Shown here in pieces: positions 32,901 to 42,678 of a stretch of 64,000 bases of DNA. Source of the stretch: Blastomussa wellsi (Eukaryota; Cnidaria; Anthozoa; Scleractinia; Plerogyridae); assembly GCA_947652115.1 (NCBI GenBank), contig OX393568.1, positions 5,526,641-5,590,640 on the forward strand, in the 5' to 3' direction. The notes beneath the pieces are model-generated. The model made no database searches and had not been told where the DNA came from. It saw only the letters and a list, made by a program, of their open reading frames with translations. Position 1 is the first letter of the stretch, and every line of letters starts with the position of its first letter. The position numbers and the translations under genes are program-made.

Positions 32901-35900
32901 CCGTTTGATTTATAATGGTGAAACGAAATAGCTGCCTTGGGAATTAAAGAGTTAAAAGCAGTATTTTTCCTAAACGTGCAGAATACACGGTGGCCTAATG
33001 GATGAAATGGATTCCAAGGTCTAGTGGTCTTGGGTTGAACTCTAGCTTGGGCCTGCCTCGTCCCCAGACGTCGCTCCCTGGTCGTGCTGGATGCGCTTTG
33101 CTTTTTGGGATTGATTTTGCGCGGTTCGCGTGGCGTTGTGGGACTGATGCGAACGGGAAATCGGAGTGCAACCTGACCATCAATTCCCGCACACCTGATT
33201 TCCCGCCTTACCGCCTTACATGACCGATCGGCGCCTGAGGACGCGGCAGGGCTGGGGCATAAATGAGTAGCGGCAAATTGTTGGGGCGATTTTTATGCAA
33301 TCTTAGTAAGAATAGCACTGCCCGCAGCCAGGGGAGTTACGATACTTCTAATCGCCTCGTGTTTAGAACATTCGTAGTCGGCTTATCGCGCAGGATCCAA
33401 CGAGCGCTTTTGCATAAAAACAACACACCTGTCTCTACCCGCGCGTCTTAAACTCTCGCTTCGGACTTGAGCTTTGTACACCCTTCCTAAATTTCGCGAG
33501 AGAAACAGACTGCAAGCAGTCTATCCTATGCTACAGATTCATCTAGTTCTCCTATCACTAGGGATTGGGATGGACTTGTGTTCTTCCATCAGTAAAACGT
33601 TCGATGTAAACATAGCGCACCTTGCCACATGACTTTAGCACCTTTGAATTCAATTTTGCCACTATCAGGAAAATACATGCCCACTACCACTGAATTGTCG
33701 TCTGTTTGGAAGAAAAACAGTAATACACACAAATGAGGATCATGTGGCGTATATTAGAAGTTCCTTTAAGCTTAAGAAGCAATTGCTTTATTCTTAAATC
33801 TGCCGAATGAACACGATAATTAGAAAATAGAAAGAAATACATAGTCACAATTGAATTGGATTAACTTGAGACTTAAATAATAAAGTTATTGATTGGTCTG
33901 GAACTTGACGAACTTAGGATTGATCTAGATTCTGCAGCTGGTCTTGTTCAGGAAAAGAATTAACATGCGTACCAGAAAAAGCAGGATGTAATTGTTGGCT
34001 TGGTTTATTTGAGTGGAAAAATTGCAAGTCGTCCTAGGCAAAGGAAAGTTTACCTCTAAAAGGGTCGGTTGTTTGTCATCTAGCTATCTGAAACTTACCC
34101 TGCATTTGTTTTATGCAAGCAGGCCGTGTTCTTTCGCCCGTGTCTGAAAACTTTATTTTTCCCTGTAGAAGATAATAACACTTCATGGTAATAAAAAACC
34201 CAGTTACCATAGAAACAGCATATCAGAATGCTTTTTGTCGCCGAGCGCTCGATCTTCTGAAAGCGGAGCGGGCAATGTTTTAAACACACTTTTCCTGAGT
34301 TTTAACATAATTTCTGAATTTTTTGCTTCTTGAAGTTTTCAAGATCAGAGCTCATTAATATTCATGAAAAATACAGGACCTTAGAAAAAGTCCGGATAAT
34401 CGAAAAGTCCAGATAATCGATGTCCGGATAATCGAGGTTCGACTGTATCTCAAAAACGAACCTGGTAACTCCCAGTTTTTATTGTTGGGTAATAATCAGC
34501 ACATTAAGATACAATTCTTCAGCGGGAATTCAGAGCCATCCTAACCCTTCCAGTGGAATTTTTCTTTCTGACGGGGAACCTGAATTGCGCGCGAGTCCAG
34601 GTGAATAACCAAAAAATGTTCCTAAAATTAAAATATCGTTATTTTACCGTTATTCCTTGAAATTCTAAGTTTTCCATTGTCTCTTTGAGAATCCGCGTCA
34701 TGCTGCTGTCTTTGTTGGTGAAGTCTACTAAAGATTTGTTCAGCGTTTTTCTGATTTGCTGCACGGAGTTGTTCAGCGTCAGAGCGATCGTCCACACTGA
34801 GTCAAACGCAAACGGTACGTATAAGTCCGAGTTGTTCTTAACGTGGGTTTGCAGGAATTCCTCAGGCGTCTGAAATTGGAAAGAGAAAAAACACTTTATT
34901 TTTTGGCCGGTTTCTGACGGAAGACGAAACTTGGAAGCCTGTGTGAGAGTGAAATGCTGGGATGCTACTTCAACAAATGTTTCCTCGTTTGCGCGCGCCA
35001 AGAAACATCACGAGCAACAATGTCCTCGTTTGCCACCGCCTTAAAACGTTCATGTGTACGCAGGCCAATTTAAACACTAGGCTCCGGTCGTTCAAAGATT
35101 GGATGAAGCTATCCAATACAGAATGGCGCAGTTTTGCTCTGTATTGGCACTTGCTCATTCGATATATCTGGCCTGGATGGAGAGACGAACTGCTAGAGCA
35201 AGGAGGATTCTTGCACCAGAACGCACACAACAACAAACGCAAAAAAAAAACAATGAACCACGGCAAACAGAAATGGTCTCCAGTTCTGAAAATTTATCAT
35301 TTCATTCCAAGAAAGTGACAATGAGGCCAAATATGTAAAAAAAATATGTAATTAATACAATATGTAATATGTAATTTCTACTTTAGCCTTTTCTTCAGTT
35401 GTAAGATACTAATAGCGCAAAATTTTAAATTTCTGTCTCTCCTCCACACAAGTAAACCAGAGACAGAACTACAGGAACTAGTCTCCATTTATGGGTACTT
35501 AAATTTCATTGACTTCATTCAATTCAAGGATAATAATTTAGACTTAAGAATCAACACTGTTTCTGATAATTTGCGATGTACTTGAACGATTTATTATCAT
35601 TTATTAACTTTGCAAGCGAAAAATTGTAAGTTCCTATTTCTTTTTTTTTACTACTCGCAAAGTAAGAATAAAGTCTACAAAACTGACTACTAACTGACTA
35701 CAAATCATGTTACGATACGAACTTACCATTCCCGATACTGTGGGCTGCTTGTTTGAAACAATTCTGGCAGTCTCAATAGAGAAATATCCCTTCGCTGCCT
35801 TTCTTATTTGCTCTTCTGTACAATCAACTTTGTCATCTTTAACCAGCCACCATTTTTTGTTATCGTACCAGTCCAGTAATAACCACACGTAGTGCTCTCC

Positions 35901-38900
35901 ATACATTCCTTGTTTGTAAGCCTACAAAACGAGAGTGACCTTGCTATGTATAATATCAGAAGTATTATTTAAAGTAACGTACTAGCTACGACTGAGAAAC
36001 GTTCTATCGGCTGAGAAAGACGAAAAAGAATGTCTCCAGAAAATAGGAATTACAGGTACAAACAGAAGGTTGCACTGGGAGCTCTCTCACATGGGCATGA
36101 ACTAAAACCAGGAAGACCGGAACACCACAAAACATGGAACACCGGAACACCAGAAATACGATAAAATGCCAATAAATTTCTGGTGTTCCGGGGTGTGTTG
36201 TGGTGTTCCGGTGTTCCGGTGTTTAATATTCCTGGTTTTAGTACATGCCTCTCACATGTGGAACGTCTTGAAAAGTTTAGACTAAATCAGTTTTCAAGTT
36301 TGCCAATATTACAATCCTTCTCGATCTGCCTCATTCGTCTTTGATGTTTTTCTACCTAGTGATTAAGCTCCTGGTAGCGGACTGTGTTTATCAATTTAAT
36401 TGTGTAGTTTATTCAGCCCTCTAGAACGTTAAAAATAGAGATAAATTGTATGCAATTAATTGTCACGTCCCAATTTAACAGTATTTTACTCCAAATTGTA
36501 ATGTTTTGGTCTATACATTTTTTCCAGTGATATTGCTGTTGTAATTTTTTCGTTAAACTTTTTGCTTAATACTTTGTTTGCACTTAGAATGTAATGTATG
36601 TTATGCGCTTTATGTTTCAACGTTTCAAACGCTTCTAGTTAACAAATAAACGCGAGCTTGTTATGGTACGTTCTGTAATCGACGATAAATTTCTTCATCA
36701 CATTGTCAAATTTGTCATTTTTGTCATGTTTTTCGACGGTGGATATTAGCCAATGAGAGCGCGAGAATTTCTGCAGTTATTGTAAAATAAATGTTGTATA
36801 AAAAAGGACCGAGAAAGTCCGAGGTAGAAAATCGTACAAAAAATTAGTGCCTGGTTCTTAACTATTTGAACAACCTGTAAAATGCTGAGGACAGTTTTTA
36901 GGGCAGTGAGGGCTGTATTAGCGAACAACAAATACGATGCACACGAGTTCTCGACAACCAGTACAATGTGGATCGTGAGATAATTGCCCAGTTAGGCGTA
37001 CCATGTCACGTGACCAATTTCGACCAATAGCCTGACAGACGGTGTGTACTTAAATTGGCTAATATGATCAATACTTTTTATTACGCTTATATAACGTATG
37101 TACTGTTCTGCTATGACTATGTTCGTCGTGTAAGTCATTGGCAAACGGCTCCAGTGCCGTCAACGCCCAACCTCGTCCCCAGAGCCATCTGCGGTTTCAA
37201 AATGGCGGACGCAATTTTTGAAACTGCAGATGGCCCCGGGGACGAGGTTGGTCAACGTCAGAATGCGAGCAGAGTTTAACCGCTTTAGTATCACAGACAA
37301 AGAACAAGTGTAGACACATGCGAAACAAGAGTGAAAGAGTAGCGAATTCATGGACAATTGCGGTTACCTCACAAAATACTTTCCGAGCCTGATCCTCATA
37401 AAACATTCCCACTATGATACGAGCATCATTCTTCTGTTGAAAGTAACATACGTTTGATGTAAAAAATTAACGCAACTTCGAAAAGATAACTTGACAAGCA
37501 GATCTGACTGTTAGGCGCAAACACTTACCTTGAGATTTTCCATCTGGATCTTGGGATCACTAGTGAACAGCTCTGTGGCTATCAGCTCGAAGTGGTTGTC
37601 AATTAAATTTTCTTGGAACATATCCATAACCTGAAGGGAGCCAGAAACGAGTTACTGACCTGATGCATTAATAGGAACATTTATTAACAAGAACAAAGCG
37701 AGAGCGAATGAACAAGAGAGCAGCCCAATAGGCAGTACCAACACTAAATCTCGAGCAATGTTTAGATTCAGCAGTGCACTGCGGGCGAGACCAAACCAAT
37801 CATGAACGAATGAGAGAATCTACGTCAGTAATCAGAATAAGTAAAGAACATTTAAAGACTTAAGTGAACTAGAAAGCGAGGTATAATGACATGTTACCTG
37901 GTCAAACACGTAATCGTTTTGTCGTATGGTGGCAATTCTGTTCCATTTAAAATATTTCAGGAAAGCCATTCTTGCGTTGTTATGCACCGATTCCGGTGGC
38001 ACGATGTTAAATAACAAAGGATACTTCTTCTTATTGGATAGATCAGAGGCAGTGGAGGCGTATGACACCTGTCAGTCAAGACAAAAGAAAAGCATACTTC
38101 AGTTAGCCATTAATTTAAGGGGGCAACGCCAAAGGTTAAAACACAACAAGATCATAACAAACCACGCAAGTCTGGTTTTGTTGAATAAAAATAGGCAAAT
38201 CACAGCATTCCATTAGAACGTGCTTATGACGTTAAATGATGGGAAGAATGAAAACAGACTTATAGAGTGTGGATCTGTTATATAGGTCAGGCGTTCAGGT
38301 TTGAAAGCTTTATGTCGCCCCTAAGGGTTAGGTAGGCAAAGACAGAGTCTACCTTTGAGTCTAGTGACTCCCCCCTGGATGGGATGCTAGTCCATCGCAG
38401 GGTTACCCTGCAGAATTAATTCGCCGGTATCCATTTATACACCTGGGTGAAGAGAGGCACTGTGAAAGTAAAATGATTTTCCCAAGAACAGAACACACTT
38501 CCCAGCCAGGACACTGGGCTAGCGCTCGAACTTGGACCGCTCTATCAAGAGTCCAGGCCACTAACTATTAGGGCCCCGCACCTCGCCCACCCACCCCTCC
38601 CTCTTAAAGCAAATAAAAGAAACCTTTGAATGTAGGGAACCACATAACGCAAAGTCATAGTAAGTAGTTCTTGTTGACGGATCTGACACTGACCCAATGC
38701 TTAGCAGCACTGGCCCTGAAGAAGACTAGTTGTGCTAGTCGAAATATTGGCTCATTAAAAATGTTCTTTGCCGTAGAGGTATTGCTTTCTGTAAATTAAA
38801 TTCACAAAGTTTTTATTCAACGAACCAGAGGAAATGTTTAATATCTTAAAATTCATCACATTTCTGGGGGAATACCAATGAGCATAACTCATTTTAATAT

Positions 38901-41900
38901 TCACCTGTAAGAGGTTCCAGAATTGCCCAACCTGTGCTGTTGCTCGGGTTACCGATGAGCAGGCGGCTCCTAGGAGCATTATCATTGGGGGCCTGTTGTA
39001 CAGGGACTCAAACAGCGCATTAGTGGAATACCCTGGATCACACTAAAGTAAATAAGATAAAAAAGTAAATTAATGTTTCGATACGTGCACGAAGCTAATT
39101 AATTAACTGATTACAGCTTGCAAGTGATCACCTGAAAATCATTGGCTTACGGGCCGGAGGGGGGTTGATTGCAGCCCCCTCCCCTAAATTTTGGGCAGCA
39201 ATAGAAATTCGGTCAAAGTAACTTGACAGAATTATCATGACACCAGAATATTTACGATCAAAATTCGTTTATCGCGACAACGCGAGTGCTTATCGTTTGA
39301 GGAATACCGAAAACAAACTATTTCTTCCACAACCTCGCACTGATTACCTGAGAAGACGTTTTTCATACAGTGGACACAGAATTAAGACAAGCGACTTCCT
39401 TAAGTGACTTTAAGACAAAACTAAGTCGCCACAGTTTTAAGTAAATTTTTATTATAATTCTTAAGCGAAATGTTAAAGTATATTTTTTGAAAAGCAGTTT
39501 TTATTCTTTTGTATTTTATACCTTTTTTGTAGCTAGGATCTAATGGTACTGTATTTTTAAAATTTTGGTTGATAAGCTGATGGAAATATCGTGTATAAAT
39601 AAAGTAATCTTATCTTATCTTATCTATCTTAATTTTTTGGGCAAATGGTTCACCCCCCTCCCCCCCTCTCCCCCTCTGGCAAAAAATTGCTCGTACGCCT
39701 ATGCTGAAAATTCATTCAAGTATTCGGGAAATGAACAGATGACAGTTGAAAGGCAGTTTACAAACAATCAAGTTTTCGCGGGGCCATAGGCACCTATGTG
39801 TCTCCAAACATTCGTCTTCAACAACAGACAAAGAACGTATGATATGAGCGCTTGCTGAGAAATTGTTTTTAAAACAATCAGTGGTCGTGTGCGATGTACC
39901 ATGCTATCAAAGCACCCTGTAAGTTCTAACGGCGTGAGCCCGCCGACTTTCAGCTAAACCGCAGACGGTCTAATTGGGTCTAATTCTACAGAAAACTTCT
40001 TTAATTTCGGAAAGTTAAACCAGGAACGGCTATAAGTTAACATACTGAATCGAATTAAGACAAGTAACATGCCACCAACATTTTAAAATACAGTTCCATT
40101 AGAAACAGCGACGAGAACACTGGCGTCACGGGAGACTGAACCCCTGGAAACCCCAGGGCGGCCACGCGCCTCCGGTCAGTGAAACAGGCACGAACAAAGC
40201 CAAAAGAATTTAGTAGAAAGCGAAGCTTCTAACATAAAATACTTCATGGGGAAAGAACACCGATTTAGCAATTTCCTAACAAGTGTTTGTCGCAAATCTA
40301 AACCAAACTGGCCAAAGCCGATCACGGGAAACACGCACGGATTTTAACCAAACTGAACGTAATTTCATTGATTTTTGTAAAACACGCTGATTCATTCAAT
40401 TCGACCGTCGCGTGATTTTTCTAATAACAATCGGAAAAGACAAGATTGCATTCCTTTGCTAATGGCTGTTAATCGCTCCGTAAAGTGGCTTAAATTAGAA
40501 ACCTAATGTCGCATGCTACTTGGCCCCATGCAATTAATTTAAACTATAACCTTCGTCTTGCGTTTAACGCCGTAAAGACATAATTTTCACCCTTTTATTA
40601 GGAATGAAATATGTTGTCAAAGAATTGAAAAAAAAGTACTCTTTTTTGCCTTAATATGTTTATAAACAACGCCTAATAATCGTGTTTACCCCGGGGCAAC
40701 AATTAACTTGTGACAAGAAAAGCTTAAGATAATAGGCCATATTTTAAAATACTTTGCGTCAAACCAGTTTTCCGTGTTCAAAATATCTGAAGAGCTGAGC
40801 CAAGGTTTGTAAATTATTCCGAAAATGGGAAAAGATTAATAAGCAAGTCCTATCCGTTTGCATAAAAGATTGTCGAATATGTTTATAAGAAATAAAACAA
40901 TTCATTACGGACAAGCAATTACGCCGCGATGAAAGACATATAGTTCCGACAATGAAATTATGAACTTTTGTAAACTAGTAAACTTTATATCACCCTCGTG
41001 TTGAGTTGACTGTGAAATCAGAAACTTTCGAACACCTTTTTTGTCATATATCATTTTGATGTAATTTAATGTCTAACGTGGATTATTTATACCACACAAA
41101 ACTGAAGAAATAGAGGATTCAAACGAAATCAATTTATTCTACTGATTAAGCCGGCTTTGGAACTGTGAATTCCTTAGTTTAAGTGACATTTTTAACATCA
41201 AACTCGTTTAACATTAAAAATGCCCAGATAATTCTCTGATGAAAATGGCACGTTTGAGGTTTTCACGTTTGAGGTTTGAGGTTTTGACATAAGTCATTTA
41301 AATCATTGTGACCTAAATAGTTTTTGAAAGAATTTAAGAAATCCCAAGTTAAAAAGCCAATGAGCTAACACTTCTACCTTAACATTAAATATTCAGTTAT
41401 AATTTAATAACAGCGATTAACTCTTAGGAACAGATCGAGCGAGTGTTTTTTAAGTATCGTAAATGTTTTTGAGTAGTCAAGAATTGCATGATTAAATTTT
41501 TGCCATGGTTGATTTCAAAGTTTTGAAGATAATGTGTTTGGCGATCCGTTATAAAAAATTACCAACTTCAAAAGTGAATTTCAATGCAGAAACTAAGAGG
41601 AAAGGCAAACAACTGATAGAAGTTATATCCGAAAAAGCCAACAGCAACCAAACGTCGGTCACGTTTTGTTTACAATTTGAAAATGAGAAAGCTATTACGC
41701 AATGTCGCAATAATGAAATGTTGTAAAACAAAGTTTCTTCTAGTAAAATACATTCAATATATTCTTGTATTCTTTATAGGTCTTCTTAAGGTTTACTGAA
41801 GAGTCAATTTAGACTGTTGTGATATCACCAGCTTTGAAAACATACATCGGCATTCAGGAGATTAACCACAGAGTTGCGGTTTTTCAGTGTGCGACAACAG

Positions 41901-42678
41901 AAAATATTTGCGTTGCAGCTTTCTTCAAAGTGCAATGTTCCGCTGATCACGATGTTATGATTTTCCCTTTATGTTTTTGTAATGAAAGCGCATCATTTCG
42001 GCAACCTGAGGTCCTTTTAAATGGAATAATACTTGTTTATTTTCATGTAGATAATCAAAGGTGTTAGCACTAAACAACACATGTTCACACTGAAACAATA
42101 GAAACGTTTAGTATCAGTTTGGCTCCAAACATCTTCAAATAGTTTCGAAGGAGTTTTAAGATACAAATAAACCACATCACTCCGAAATATTTAGTTCTTA
42201 CCCGCATGGGCTGTCAGCATTGTAATGTAAAATGTCACCAAAGGTCAGAGTATACTTTTCACAGTACTCGAGAAGTTGTAAATGAGTTTGTAAAGCGCGC
42301 GGGATTCGATACGGGAGATGTTGAAGCTGTAGTAGTCCGCAACTCTAGTTTTGTAGTCCAAAAATCACAAAATTATGGTCGTGCCTTGCGCAACTAAAGC
42401 GTGATTAAATAACAAGAAAGCAGTTTAAATACCTGTGTGTCATTCCAGGTGAGTCGAAGCTGGTAACCGGGTAGCACGTCAGATCGTCTGTTGACTAGAT
42501 CAATTGCGAGTTCACTTGCTGGAAGAAGTGATTGCCCCGCGGATGCCACCGAAGAACCGCTCATCGGAAACAGACCTCCTATGCGAAGTGTACTCACGGC
42601 GTAAATCAGTGGCGAATTGGTAGAGAAATACACCAAGAAAAAGCATACAGCATTAACAGATGGCCAAAAGTGTGCCAT
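25107..42678 (-). CDS. GABA-B-like class C GPCR, complete, 16 exons
   Basis: Sixteen exons sum to 4170 nt (1389 residues plus stop), with phases agreeing at all 15 junctions. Residues 1-30 form a signal peptide. A Venus-flytrap domain runs about 31-445, with CSSV in the lobe-1 loop and GMFYEDQARKVFCE in lobe 2. The latter keeps the Tyr that contacts ligand in GABA-B1. Seven helices follow at about 449-711: SSPNLNNL at TM2, ARGYILSIGYSLAVG in TM3, and FVPK closing TM7. The C-tail of about 680 residues has two coiled-coil stretches (754-775, about 850-945) and a polar last exon. In the family these are plasma-membrane receptors that dimerise and act through Gi/o to K+ and Ca2+ channels. The acidic ligand residue of GABA-B1 is not evident (NNSDLYVPFAFDS here), so the ligand is uncertain. 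I do not assign subtype 1 or 2. Confidence 0.92.
26600..26934 (+). mobile_element. Retroelement/MITE tail with (TTA)n in GABA-B intron
   Basis: AGGAGCTAC...AATCTTCTC near 26645-26695 is mirrored by GTAGCTCC...GAGAAGATTGAG near 26780-26815. The sequence then runs through CACTTAAATAAAG into about twelve TTA units (26897-26933). It looks like a foldback plus a non-LTR-type 3' tail. Confidence 0.5.
27008..27769 (-). CDS. GABA-B-like exon 15: proximal tail with coiled coils
   Basis: The acceptor is TTTTGCCGTAG| and the donor AGAG|GTGAGAGTC; 254 codons. VVTRLQEEIATLKHEIRAIK forms a first heptad coil. LVLKAENKDLKKKLQEARIS, then NAQLNRKIVELNIKN and VSRLLKENSELKKQLGEV form a second. An RKRRRRRSSS basic stretch lies between and could be an ER-retention or phosphorylation site. 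Confidence 0.88.
27884..28739. mobile_element. 856-bp Mutator-type element with 9-bp target duplication
   Basis: TAGGCTCGAT...ATCGAGCCTA ends are followed inward by about 70 bp of imperfect inverted repeat (ACGGCTGGACGCGTGAG near 27935-27953 and its mirror near 28665-28685). AATCACTGG flanks both sides (27875-27883, 28740-28748). A 9-bp duplication is typical of Mutator-like elements. The interior includes a 75-codon open stretch at 28052-28279 with no recognised homology. It lies in the GABA-B intron between exons 14 and 15. Confidence 0.85.
28860..28995 (-). mobile_element. tRNA-derived SINE head
   Basis: Minus strand: A-box TGGCCTAGTGG and B-box-like GGGTACAAGTCCC. It lies in the GABA-B intron. 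The cloverleaf is too degenerate for a tRNA gene. Confidence 0.65.
29375..29707 (-). CDS. GABA-B-like exon 14: TM5, TM6, TM7
   Basis: Acceptor TTTTTTCGTAG|, donor CCAAG|GTAAGTGC; 111 codons. The conserved extracellular-loop Cys is QHCTSN. TM5 is near LYILLGYKVLLLLIGCFIAW, TM6 near SIYNIVLCVIVGIPLAFLI, and TM7 ends TLCLLFVPK, the class C signature. Confidence 0.93.
29890..30060 (-). mobile_element. Penelope-like terminal repeat fragment
   Basis: It contains an intact-looking hammerhead core (29912-29955) with flanks typical of Penelope pseudo-LTRs. It lies in the GABA-B intron on the same strand as the gene. No RT or GIY-YIG coding is attached. Confidence 0.5.
29912..29955 (-). ncRNA. Hammerhead ribozyme motif (best conserved of three)
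   Basis: CCA-CUGAUGA, stem II GGGC-UAU-GCCC, GAAAC-GUC, then UGG, so stem I pairs CCA with UGG. All invariant core bases are present. The very short stem III is the form reported for Penelope-like elements. It is transcribed within the GABA-B pre-mRNA because the strand matches. Confidence 0.68.
30280..30402 (-). CDS. GABA-B-like exon 13: TM4
   Basis: Acceptor TGTTTGTTTAG|, donor TCACAG|GTCAGTG; 41 codons. Reads IFKYKELLGVLVILVLVDIL then VMSLWIGVDTPEIV, with TM4 at about residues 566-585. Confidence 0.92.
30440..30990. repeat. GACTCCG-rich MITE-like region
   Basis: Words such as ATTCCGCTTATGACTCCGTC and TCACCAGATCGTAAGC match sequence inside the 48563-48984 element. The block is probably one or two decayed relatives in the GABA-B intron. 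I could not fix the termini. Confidence 0.4.
31115..31222 (-). CDS. GABA-B-like exon 12: TM3
   Basis: Acceptor CCATTGCAG|, donor CGAAAG|GTATGTT; 36 codons. ARGYILSIGYSLAVGGMFSK then MWRVYQIFSNVKPKRK gives TM3 and intracellular loop 2 of class C receptors. Confidence 0.93.
31479..31627. mobile_element. 149-bp inverted-repeat element
   Basis: GTGCGTTCATC and GATGAACGCAC terminate arms of about 37 bp that both include GGGAAGTTTG. No duplication is clear. It lies in the GABA-B intron. Confidence 0.6.
31950..32082 (-). CDS. GABA-B-like exon 11: TM2
   Basis: Acceptor CTTTACAG|, donor CATG|GTAAGAAT. YIKLSSPNLNNLILLGCVLI then YLSVYMIAIDGKRVD. SxPNLNNL at the start of TM2 is a GABA-B family hallmark. 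Confidence 0.93.
32601..32751 (-). CDS. GABA-B-like exon 10: juxtamembrane linker and TM1
   Basis: Acceptor TTATTTAAG|, donor GCACAG|GTATGTCC. PLFCVIVILASGGILLALYF forms TM1 and is followed by NIARRKHR. There is no cysteine-rich domain before TM1, as in GABA-B receptors and unlike mGlu. Confidence 0.92.
32987..33060 (+). mobile_element. tRNA-like SINE head
   Basis: A-box TGGCCTAATGG and B-box-like GGGTTGAACTC on the plus strand, followed by about 200 bp of GC-rich repeat body (to about 33270). Confidence 0.5.
33621..33701 (-). CDS. GABA-B-like exon 9: end of Venus-flytrap domain
   Basis: Acceptor CTTCCAAACAG|, donor CAAG|GTGCGC. Reads DDNSVVVGMYFPDSGKIEF then KGAKVMWQ, like the final flytrap strands of the family. 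It starts by completing a phase-1 codon. Confidence 0.9.
34099..34162 (-). CDS. GABA-B-like exon 8
   Basis: A 64-nt exon with acceptor TTCTACAG| and donor GCAGG|GTAAGT. Reads GKIKFSDTGERTRPACIKQM, the 'SGxVxFxxxGxR' strand of the flytrap domain. The phase-1 end fits exon 9. Confidence 0.9.
34648..34869 (-). CDS. GABA-B-like exon 7
   Basis: Acceptor CCAATTTCAG|, donor AACG|GTAAAATA; 74 codons. Includes YVPFAFDSVWTIALTLNNSV, the AYDAxWALAxAL helix. The acidic ligand residue of GABA-B1 just before this helix is not obvious here. Sequons NNS and NKS suggest N-glycosylation. Confidence 0.92.
35727..35921 (-). CDS. GABA-B-like exon 6
   Basis: Acceptor TTTTGTAG|, donor AATG|GTAAGTTC; 65 codons. 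YGEHYVWLLLDWYDNKKWWL retains the Trp of the ligand-cleft WY pair, and KVDCTEEQIRKAAKGYFSIE follows. Confidence 0.93.
36094..36249. mobile_element. 156-bp foldback MITE with 9-bp target duplication
   Basis: GGCATGAACTAAAACCAGGA and its mirror ending GGTTTTAGTACATGCC are terminal. GGAACACC/GGTGTTCC words repeat inside. TCTCACATG flanks both sides (36085-36093, 36250-36258), a Mutator-type 9-bp duplication. It is in a GABA-B intron. Confidence 0.87.
37168..37250. mobile_element. 83-bp hairpin element
   Basis: CAACCTCGTCCCC...GGGGACGAGGTTG with GCCATCTGCGGTTTCAAAA mirrored by TTTTTGAAACTGCAGATGGC. TCAACG occurs just outside both ends. It lies in a GABA-B intron about 120 bp from exon 5. Confidence 0.7.
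37368..37433 (-). CDS. GABA-B-like exon 5
   Basis: A 66-nt exon with acceptor TTTCAACAG| and donor GTGAG|GTAACC. Reads KNDARIIVGMFYEDQARKVF then CE. The Tyr of FYE and the RKVFCE word are conserved GABA-B ligand-domain features. Confidence 0.94.
37529..37630 (-). CDS. GABA-B-like exon 4
   Basis: Acceptor CTCCCTTCAG|, donor CTCAAG|GTAAGT; 34 codons: VMDMFQENLIDNHFELIATE then LFTSDPKIQMENLK. Confidence 0.92.
37898..38068 (-). CDS. GABA-B-like exon 3
   Basis: Acceptor TTGACTGACAG|, donor GACCAG|GTAACATG; 57 codons. VSYASTASDLSNKKKYPLLF then NIVPPESVHNNARMAFLKYF, matching the SYxSxSxxLSxRxxxPxFFR region. Confidence 0.94.
38330..38585 (-). mobile_element. tRNA-derived SINE
   Basis: Minus strand B-box-like AAGTTCGAGC with a worn A-box (TAATAGTTAGTGG). 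The body shares the CCATTTATACACCTGGGT block with the SINE at 2029. Confidence 0.65.
38710..38752 (+). ncRNA. Hammerhead-like motif, antisense to GABA-B
   Basis: CUGAAGA box, perfect stem II GACUAG/CUAGUC with loop UUGUG, then GAAA. The cleavage-site side reads UAUUGG instead of a CGUC-type site, so it is probably inactive. It is likely a retroelement end. Confidence 0.5.
38905..39042 (-). CDS. GABA-B-like exon 2
   Basis: Acceptor TTTACTTTAG|, donor CTTACAG|GTGAAT; 46 codons. CDPGYSTNALFESLYNRPPM then IMLLGAACSSVTRATAQVG. The LLGxxCSSV loop, including the ligand-site Ser region, is conserved. Confidence 0.94.
39043..42432. other. GABA-B intron 1, mostly unique sequence
   Basis: 3.4 kb with a (TATCT)n run at about 39605-39632 and a C-rich stretch at 39653-39677. 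Open stretches here have no recognised homology or splice context, and I see no transposon ends. Confidence 0.55.
42433..42678 (-). CDS. GABA-B-like exon 1: start, signal peptide, first flytrap strand
   Basis: The ATG at 42678 opens a hydrophobic leader (about residues 10-27, VCFFLVYF) before LRIGGLFPMSGS, the standard first strand of the flytrap. Includes LLPASELAIDLVNRR and LRLTWNDTQ. The donor is CACAG|GTATTT in phase 0. Confidence 0.92.

Noticed and set aside
41505..41726. 73-codon open frame in GABA-B intron 1
   Set aside because: AT-rich chance frame with no homology, no splice fit and an equal-length antisense frame.
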